A stretch of 64,000 nt of DNA from Tetranychus cinnabarinus (Eukaryota; Arthropoda; Arachnida; Trombidiformes; Tetranychidae): contig WHVY01000006.1 in NCBI GenBank assembly GCA_022266195.1, forward strand, positions 1,674,001 through 1,738,000, given 5' to 3'. A program made the position numbers and the translations under genes. A model generated the notes under the pieces. The model did not search any database, was not told the origin of the DNA, and worked only from the letters and a program-made list of their open reading frames with translations. Shown piece by piece: positions 55,594 through 64,000 of this stretch (position 1 is its first letter; each line of letters begins with the position of its first letter).

Positions 55594-56373
55594 ATATCAC
55601 TAATCGAACGTAACATCATGATGACATTGAACCTTTGAATGAGGCTTGTAATTTGGATCAGTCATTGCAAAATTTTCTGTAAGAAAAAACAAAGAAATCA
55701 TTATAATTGATACAACAATGGAAGTTTTTCTGGTTAACTTGGTACTTAAAACTTAGAAAAGGTTGTTAGTTTTTTGCTTACAAATCAGTTGATTGATAAC
55801 AAAGTCTCGCTATCACGTTACTAACTATTGTATTGATATCTAACATTGTAAACTTGAATGAGCATGAAAATATTCCTATTAAATTTTATGAACCGATAGT
55901 TGTTTATAGCCACAAGAAAATTGCTGGACATTAACATTAATCGCAAAATCATATCATATGTACTTTGTCACTAGATTCACTTGATTAGCTCATCTAGATT
56001 GCAGCACCCATACTGATTGAATTGAATTTGATCACAGGTATAAAGGTTGTAACTTACATTCTAATAATCTGAATAGTATTAATTGTTGAACACTGATCAA
56101 GATTGTTAACACCGTGATGGTTCAATCCTAGGATATTGATTGGGATAAAACCAGATCGACAGAATGATACGAAATAATATTCAACCTTTGTAATTATCAG
56201 GCATTTTAAATCCATTCTTTTCCTTTATCATCTTATCTATGAACAATGAGAAATGTGAATAACAATGGAATCGATCGTGAATCGATGATCCCAACAATAC
56301 GCCATGACGCACACCATTGTTTTTCCCAGAACATCTACGATAGATCTTAATTAACGAGAGATTATCCTTGAGT
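55594..56373. other. Cystatin 4 upstream region
   Basis: Homologous to the flanks of the other cystatins from the AATATCACTAATCGAA block onward. Confidence 0.6.
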
Positions 56374-56381
56374 TATATAAG
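56374..56381 (+). promoter_or_regulatory. TATA box, cystatin 4
   Basis: TATATAAG, 91 bp before the ATG; one base differs from the other copies. Confidence 0.65.
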
Positions 56382-56464
56382 ACTAACCAAATGGCTAATA
56401 ATTAACCAGTTTAATTTGAATCCGTTACCAGTGATCAACAAACCAACAAACACCCATTTCCAAA

Positions 56465-56929
56465 ATGAAACTTATTCTCGTTATTGCCGTCTGTTTAATC
56501 GGAGCCTCACACCAATTCAGATTCGGTGGATGGCAAACTTCTGATGCCAACAGTGAAACCATCAAAGATCTTGCTCAAGTCGCCACTGAACACCGAAACA
56601 GCCAAATCAACTCCCTTTACTACCGAACCCTCGTCGAGATTAAGTCCGCTAAGCAACAAGTCGTCAATGGTATGAAATACGAACTCACTTTGGTCCTCGC
56701 CGATACTAACTGCGCCAAACAAGATGCTGGTGCCAAACTCTGTCCAGTTGGACAAGGAGTAAGTATTAATCACACTTGAAATACACTTTTATCAGTTAAA
56801 TCATTGAATTACAACCTACCTTTTTATTTTGCATTACAGGCTGCCAAAGAAGAGTGTGTTTACACCATCTGGGTTGAATCAACAAAGGAAGAGCCAGCAG
56901 TCACTTCCAGCTCATGTACCGACCTTTAA
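56465..56929 (+). CDS. Type 2 cystatin 4, 127 aa
   Basis: Exons 56465-56758 and 56840-56929 (TAA); GTAAGT donor, ATTACAG acceptor. Same signal peptide, Q-V-V-N-G and four-Cys pattern. The N-terminal trunk differs most from the others (F-R-F-G-G-W-Q-T-S-D), and the C-terminal loop reads K-E-E-P-A-V. Unlike the other three it has no gustatory-like receptor following it. Likely a secreted C1A protease inhibitor. Confidence 0.92.
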
Positions 56930-58015
56930 GTAAACTGGAATTCCATCAAGTTTGCAGAAGTCATTAATTTAATGAGTAATTTATAACTGCTTGCGCTTAA
57001 TGCGTATTTTCAATAAACACCGCATCAGTATTAAACCATGGTCATCTATTTTATTTCATTTTAACAGCTTCCTCTACAAGGTTGACATTACATTACATGA
57101 CATTAGATTAAGGTGAAATAGTTTCAAAATTTACATTATTAACTTCGAAATTGATTATAAAACAAAAAACAACGGTAAATGTAAATTTTATTTGTAAAAA
57201 TTGATCAGCATGATTTTATTAAGCAAAACAAATGAGACTCTGTGAGTTGACTTTCCGCGATAAAAGATGTCACCAGCAGTCAGAGCAACCAATTTACATT
57301 CGCGATTCCAACAATTTATTAATACTCTGCCTCATACATTACAATAAATAGCACGAATAATTAAAATATCAAATCTTCCGAAGTCTCTCTTATTTTAAAA
57401 CACATTTGAAATAGTTTACCTTAACACTTCATATCAAACATTCAAAATCTTTGGACTATCATGCAAGAAACAATAATGAATATTGACTTGTATTTTTTAT
57501 CAACTCCAAGACAGATTAATCTTTTATATTCTGATTTGAAATTTACTTGATGAGTTTATTGGTTAACTGTAAAAGAAGATCAATGTCGACATGTTTGCTT
57601 TATTCTGCCATTAAATTTATAATTTCCTTCCTTTAACTTCCATCCAGTTTCACTAATAGATTTGAGGACCGTATTTGTGGCTAAATTAATTGACAAGAGA
57701 AAATATTAATAAAAGTAAAAATTAGATTTCATCGATTCACCCAATTTCAAAGGTGACAAATTTATTAGCAAAGCTAAGCAATGAGATTAAAGTAAAATCA
57801 GACAGTTTAATTACATTGGTTATAAAATGGATTCATTTATGGAATAATACATAGAAAAAACTTTGTGAAAACATTTTTGTTAAGACAATTCAATAGTTTA
57901 CCTCGTAATTTTGTTTTGCGTTGATTTTTTTTTGGTTTGGTTTTGTTTCAATTTAACACATACAGGGGACTTTGGCAAACAATGATCAATATCAATTAAT
58001 AGATTCTTTGGTTGT
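56930..58015. other. Spacer between cystatin 4 and the kinesin-like gene
   Basis: 57540-57800 is homologous to 36700-36990. Within it the frame 57567-57712 (plus) is the second copy of the fragment ending D-K-x-K-Y-stop and carries a nonsense codon. The rest is featureless. Confidence 0.5.
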
Positions 58016-61000
58016 TCAATAAAAAGAAGTCAATTTACAGCAAAGAAAAGAGCATTTATCTGAAGATAATGATTCCCGTTTATCCTTTTCTTTCTCTTTC
58101 TCTTTTCTATTTTTCCGATTTTTGTCAGATTTATCTCTCATTTTAACAGAACTCTTAACAATATTGCAACTAGCCTGTTGGTTATTGTTATTACTATTAT
58201 TGTTATTGTTACTATTAGAATTACAAACAATATTATTACTGTTATTAATATGATTAGCAATAGAACTAGAACTATTATTATTTCCAATCAACTCTTTGGT
58301 AACACTTTTATTGACATTTTCAACCAGCTCACGATCACTTTCTTCATCTTTAATGGTACTATCATATCCACTTGAGGCCGGTCCCTGAGTCTGGCCATGA
58401 TGATGATGGTGATGATGATGTTGAGATGGACTAGATGAGGAATCGGATGATTTTTTGGTTACACTTGATCTATCATCGCCTTCACTTGTTGTTCCATGAC
58501 CACTGGTTGTGGTTGAAGTTGTATCTCGCTTGCTAAAACTCTGTTTCCTAGATGATTTAGATGGACTATTTGTTACACTTAAACATTCTCCTTTACCTGG
58601 AGGTCCACCTAATAGAGAATCGGATTAAAAAAACAAAATGGATTAGCCAAGACTTAAAGGTTTCAACGGATTAAGGCTTCGAAAGATTATACAAAAAGAT
58701 TTCAACAGTTAAGGAGCAATAACTTACCCAGAATACGGTTGATGCGAGGCGAAGTTGGGATAAAAGCAACATGATTTTTTGGACAATCATCCGTAATTGG
58801 TAAATCATTTGTAATTACAAAATTAACAGGAACACATGTCTTCTCTTCAACAGATGAGTCGATAACGGATCCATTTCTAGCTTCATTGGCTATGCAATGT
58901 GTTAAATCCTGATGAGATCCGTATACAAAGTATCTGGATCCATGAAGGCGGGATCGAGTCAATCGTCTTGGCGGCAAAGAATCATAATTTGTATAATTTT
59001 GATGTTTCTTTTCTTCTGAATGTTGATGATTTTGATGGTGATGATGATGGTGATGGTTATGATGTTGGTGGTGTCGATGAATATTTTCATTGTTAATTTT
59101 TTTGTTTTTCAAATTATCACTATCAGTGTCATTGTTGAGTTTATTATTTAATATTGGATTTGTAACTGTAATCAGTTGTTTAAGAAATTGCTCCAACTTT
59201 AACTGCCCTGGTGGCTCAGTCAAGTCGTTTGATTCACTTTTTATTTCAACATTATCTAAATTGTTTTGATTTTCGCCATTCTTTTCGCTGTTTACATTTA
59301 TTTCAGTTTTACCATTATTATCATCTTTAACGTTCTTTTCATCCTTTAGGACATCATCCTCTTCACCATCAGATGTTAATGGACTTGAACAACAACAGCA
59401 AATTTGATTATCACAGCAATCACTGAGAGCTCCTCTCTCTAACAACATTAATCTTCGTCCATCAGTCCAATCATCGTTTTGCAGCTCATCATCATCATGA
59501 AGGTTACTCAGAAGAATCAATGTTTCCTCAGTGTTAAGCTCCTGTAAAACACTTTTCTTCTCCTTTTCACCATTCTGTGAATCTATTTGATCAGTTTGAC
59601 AAGCCATTTCTTTGGTTTCAATGATTTTATCTTGACTAATGTGATTCTTTTCCTTAATTTTTGATTCAGATACACGTACATGATAAGGACTTGGAAGATT
59701 TATAAGCTCAATACACGTCCCATTGGCACCATTGGATGAATTGGATTTTGAAGATGTTGCTGGAGTTATATTTTTTACTGGAGTTTTACAGCTACCTGTA
59801 CAAGATTGATTTGCAATTAAAACTGTTTTGGCATGCTGATTGACCCATTCAGTTATCCTTTGCTGTTTGTCTGTATAATCAACACACTGAGAGGATTCAT
59901 TTGGCTGATTAAGTGGTACTGCGTGAGGACCATCAACCCACAATTCAACACCTGAGATTCTAGGATGAGTTGGCTTTTTACGTTTGGCTCGTTTAGGCTT
60001 ATCTATCCAAAGTTCATCACATTTGGCAATTTTATTTAAAGTATTACTACAGTTAAGGCTTTTGTGTAAAGGTGAAGTTCCAATGTCACAGACTAGCTTT
60101 TTGGTGTTGAAACATTTCTTATCCAATTGGTTTTTATGTTTGATACAAACATCCATTGAATGTTGAACAACCGTTAAATGGTTGTGTAAAGGTGATGTCG
60201 ATGAGGCTGTTGAAGACGCTTGAGGAACTGGTGAAGACTGAAGAAGCTGCTGTTGCTGTTGTTGCTGTTGAATCAAATTCAAGGTTTGATTGGATGATTT
60301 ATTCACGGTATGGCACGGTGTGATTCGTGGCTCTAATGATGAACCATTGGGCACTTTTGGTTTTACTGAACTTTTCATTGAACCCGGAATGTTATGATTA
60401 TTATTCTCATTATGATTACCATTATTATTGTATGAAGATCTCAAGGATTTACCACAGAAAATTACGGTATCCATTGAATGTTCACTAGATGAAGTATAAC
60501 AATTGGTTGCTCCTTCTCCTTCCGAATCATCATTTCCTCTATTCTGGTTAAACCTTCTCAGTTCTATTGGGAATTGATCAACATCAAATTAGGAGGAGGA
60601 AGAAAAAGTAAAGAGAAAGATGAAAGAAAAGTAAATGAATTAATGTATAAATGGCTGAAATAAGACAATAGAGGAGAGAATGAGAAAAAGAGAGGCAAAA
60701 AAGGAAAGGGATGATCAGCATCTTAATCAGATTTTTTTTTCGTTTGCTCATCGAGTTCATCACAATTGGAACCAGCCTAACTTTGTATCTATTTGAACAA
60801 AACCCCTAACAGCTAACAGCAAAATGCAGCAAATAATTTGCCATCATCAACATCGTCTGTTTATCCAATAAGATGGACCTTTTTTTTCAAAGACAGGCAA
60901 ACTGCCAAACAATTTGATAGTAATCACATAAATAGCAACTTTAAAGTTAAACCAATTTAAAGGCAAAGCCATTCGTACAAGTTGAAGGACAATTTAATGG

Positions 61001-63157
61001 TTTTTCATTCATTCCTTGGATATTCAACAATCAAGCAATGAAGTCTTAATGAGCTGTGATGCTCATCAACAGCTTGAGATAACGGAACCAATTATGTATC
61101 ACAATAGATTCAACCCTACACTGACCTATCAATGGTTATGACTTGAACTAAAGCTGGTATAATAAAAGTAAAAAAAAACTAGTGATCGTTAAAGGATTGG
61201 AAAAAAAGAAATACATAATCATCAAAGCTCCATCCTCAGCAAATCAACTCATCTTCCCTTAACCCTCTCACTCTGCTCGTTATAAAAGTTAATGTCTTCA
61301 TAATGGAAAATAATTCAACATCATTTGCAATTGAAATGAGTTTATCTAAACTATTTTCTTACTAAATTTTCTTCTTCTTCTCGCCCCATTCACTCAATGC
61401 TAATGATTTAAAAGATATGCAAGGTTCACCTACTGTTAATATAATCATTATTATTGAAATACTAGAGGGTAAAGGAAAATATTTTTATCAATTTGTCCAA
61501 AGGAAAAAAAGCCAACTTTAAAATCAGTGGAAAAAGGAATCAACCAAAATTGATTGGGAATCTAAAGAAGATTGAGATTTTTCAATTTCTGTGGCCAAAT
61601 TTAGTTGATTGTTTTTCCGTGTTCAATGGTAAACTCATTGGAAGCTATCTTGAATCGATTGCCATTAAATTCAAGTAAAATTGCAATCTCTAATTTTGGC
61701 AATATTCATCTCAACATTACCATAATCGTAAAAAAAGGAGAAAACAATAATTTCCAAAATTTATTGATCTATTGGAGACAATTTGATGAAGCTAATTGAT
61801 GACTCGTAATGGTTAATGAACTCGAAACAATCAACACTGTAAACAATTTAAGTGAAATGTCAATGGAAAAAATTGGAGGCGAAAAAAAATTGTTGAATAT
61901 TCAACAGTTTCAGAGTTGTTGATGTTGAAGAGTGCAAGTGTTTAAAGTTAAAGACATAATAATCTCTTGAGATGGTCAAATGAGGAGATGAAAAAGATGA
62001 GGAAGAAAAGACGATAAGGATTGATGATTGATGAGTTAACCTTCCATGATATTATAGTCTTTAAGGAATGCCCAAGGCGGGACTTTACCATCTTCATCTT
62101 TACCTTCATCTTTCAACTTGAAACCCATTTTCAGGTTTTATTTTGGAAGCAAAGATATCATCACATGATGACTGATGATATAAATAATTGTAAAGGAATG
62201 ATTAAAGGAATTCTCGCCAATTTCAAGTTAATGATGAAGATGATCAACAATTTCATCTCAACATTTAATAAACAAATCAAGAAGGCAAATCAATAAGGTA
62301 AAAATCAAAAAAGGTTAACATTGACTGAAGTTGAACCATTAATGAGGTTTGATTGTTGAGGAAAAGGACAATTGCTGGTAAATTGGTTCATTAAGGATTG
62401 ATTGTTTATTGAAAGTTAATCAATTGAAGCTGATTCACCGTCTTTTCAGCTCTCACTTTTCCTAACCATTTCCATTGGATGTAATCAAGGAATCAGGAAA
62501 CAAGGTGTAAATCAATGAATACAGGGAAGGATATAATTGAAAGCCAAATTTGGCTTCTTTTTGTTTCTAATCTAAGTCCATTCTCTCAAGTCAAAGAAAA
62601 GAAAATATTTTTACCTGGTTTTTTGTGTCGATTGAAAGATGAATTGAAATGTGAATGTGAATGATGTTTTCTGTCTAAATGATGAGCTGACATTCGAGGA
62701 CGTAAATTGGATAAATTACAAGTGATTTTGTTAAATGGTTTACAAGTCGATTCATTGACAGATAACCTTTCGCTTCTCAAATTAATGATCCTCTCAATGT
62801 TACCCGTCATGTTAATGTTAGTGTTGCTTGGATTTGCTGTTGGCTTATCATCGGTGGTTCCTGATGAAGATGATACAAGTGATGTTATCCTCGAAATTGT
62901 CTCAGGCAAGTTAACTCCTATTTCCGTCAATTGGCTTCCATTTGGACGGGATAATGTTGTAGTTGTAGTTGATGATGATGATGTTGTTGTTGCTGTTGAG
63001 GAAGGAAGATCAGTGACTAAAACAGGAGTAGCCAATGGACAAGGGTAAGGTAATGATGATGGTGATGATGTTGAACCTGCTTCTTTACATTGCATTTGTT
63101 GGTCACCCGTTGAACAGCGTAATTTTGTCTTGTTCAACATTTCTCTTTCCTTGAAGA
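58016..63157 (-). CDS. Probable KIF26/VAB-8-like atypical kinesin, C-terminal exons (partial)
   Basis: Three minus-strand exons join with matching phases: about 63157-62615, 60563-58728, 58608-58016 (TGA). The joins are CCA G|AA CTG (P-E-L-R-R-F) and CTG G|GT GGA (L-G-G-P-P). The product is over 950 residues of low-complexity, probably cytoplasmic protein: Ser/Thr-rich, polyQ (8), polyHis (two runs), polyAsn and Lys/Glu stretches. KIF26-like landmarks are S-S-S-E-H-S-M-D-T-V-I-F, E-L-W-I-D and E-L-W-V-D-G-P motifs, and S-S-G-Y-D-S. These resemble the post-motor region of KIF26/VAB-8 kinesins as I remember it. The motor domain would lie beyond the window. KIF26 proteins bind microtubules without normal motility. 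Exon structure is firm; identity is moderate. Confidence 0.6.
60564..62614 (-). other. Intron of the kinesin-like gene (2.05 kb)
   Basis: Donor CCAG/GTAAAA at 62614 and acceptor CCCAATAG at 60564. Contains polypurine-rich stretches (60590-60710) but no recognised gene. Confidence 0.7.
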
Positions 63158-64000
63158 GGTAAAGTAAAAAGGATAAGTGTGGCCATCATGGAGGGTCATT
63201 ATGGAATAGCCAACATGTTAACACGAAAAGGTGATAACAGTGATGATGAATACATGATTGAAATGGAAGAAAATAATTTATAAGAAAAGAAATAATTTAA
63301 AGGTTAATTTCAAATGTTGAACTCGACTTGTAAAAATTGTTAATCCAGTTTTTGTTTCACAAGTAATCAAGAGATGTGATCATCAGAGACAGTCTATTTA
63401 GACTGATGAGATGAAGAAAGGAGGATGATAAATAACAGAGAGGCAATGTTTGTGTTAATCCATAAAAACAGGGTGAGAAGAGGGAGACTTTTTATTGGTG
63501 AACATGGATTCAGGGTGAGAGGAGAGCAAAAAATAGATTGGGATTTGGGTTCGTCTTTTGTCTTGTTTGGGTTTTGCTTTGTTTTTAAGGGTAAAGACTC
63601 GTCAAGACTAATGGGACAACTGGATCAATCGGCTTACACTTGATTGCAATCATTTTAAGATGAAGGAAACTCTAAAGATGATGATGATGATGAGGAAACC
63701 TTGTTTACTGGTGAGATGATAAAAGATGAAACAAGAGAAGGAGAAAGATGAGATGTTAAATGTTCACTCGTTTAACCATTTAATCGATTTGGATCAACAT
63801 CTCATTTCCAGCGAATCCTTTTCTCGCTTCCTTTTCATCAATTCAACTCTTAATCGAGATTAACTTTCATTGTCAACAATTATTTAAACCAAATAAATGT
63901 TTAGACTTTTGTCACTCTTTAAAATTGAAAAATTAACAAATTGATTCAAAAGCAATTTAGTGTTGTTAGAAAGCGATTTATTAGCAAAAATCAAAATTAA
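63158..64000. other. Probable intron or upstream region of the kinesin-like gene
   Basis: A pyrimidine-rich tract on the minus strand (TTTACTTTACCTCTTCAAG) ends at about 63158 and serves as the acceptor of the first visible exon. A (GAT)n run lies near 63680. No further exon was recognised. Confidence 0.45.

Noticed and set aside
1..64000. tRNA, rRNA or CRISPR features
   Set aside because: None was recognised on either strand; direct repeats present are transposon motifs or microsatellites.

Overview
The window is AT-rich eukaryotic DNA with short introns (mostly 60-110 bp), tandem gene families and many small inverted-repeat transposons. The gene content (expanded gustatory-like receptors, clustered type-2 cystatins, a large family of secreted or membrane proteins) points to an acariform mite, most likely a spider mite (Tetranychus or a relative). 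The species is an inference; no rRNA or mitochondrial marker is present.

Layout. 1-14 kb: a minus-strand array of a fast-evolving family that I read as truncated plexin-like receptors (half Sema propeller, PSI cysteine motif, IPT-like domain, one membrane helix, short tail, no RasGAP domain). It holds two intact members (one runs off the left edge), several broken relics, and a 1,363-codon chimera in which two internally deleted copies are fused in frame to a viral Env-like class I fusion-glycoprotein module. A further intact member lies alone on the plus strand at 25.2-27.2 kb. 16.3-19.9 kb: the catalytic end of a PTPN3/PTPN4 (Ptpmeg) tyrosine phosphatase in six exons. 20.4-22.4 kb: a cluster of MITE or foldback elements.

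23-57 kb: segmental duplications of a unit made of a minus-strand seven-helix receptor gene, a plus-strand cystatin gene and a plus-strand gustatory-like receptor gene. There are four cystatins (27.98, 39.79, 51.36, 56.47 kb), three gustatory-like receptors (29.5, 41.5, 53.2 kb; each carries one in-frame stop at a different codon) and two divergent receptors (23.1 and 37.0 kb). Cystatin 3 has lost its normal stop codon.

44,086-51,237: a 7.15-kb mobile element lies inside the promoter region of cystatin 3. It has long terminal inverted repeats, subterminal motif arrays and a perfect 8-bp target duplication (TCACAGAA). It encodes a TATA-binding-protein-fold protein, a P-loop ATPase fragment, a C2H2 zinc-finger protein and other unrecognised ORFs, partly decayed. 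I do not recognise this gene combination as a described transposon class, and it is the strongest novelty candidate here. A decayed Merlin/ISXO2-type transposase lies just outside its left end.

58-63.2 kb: the last three exons of a minus-strand gene, probably a KIF26/VAB-8-like atypical kinesin, whose splice phases agree.
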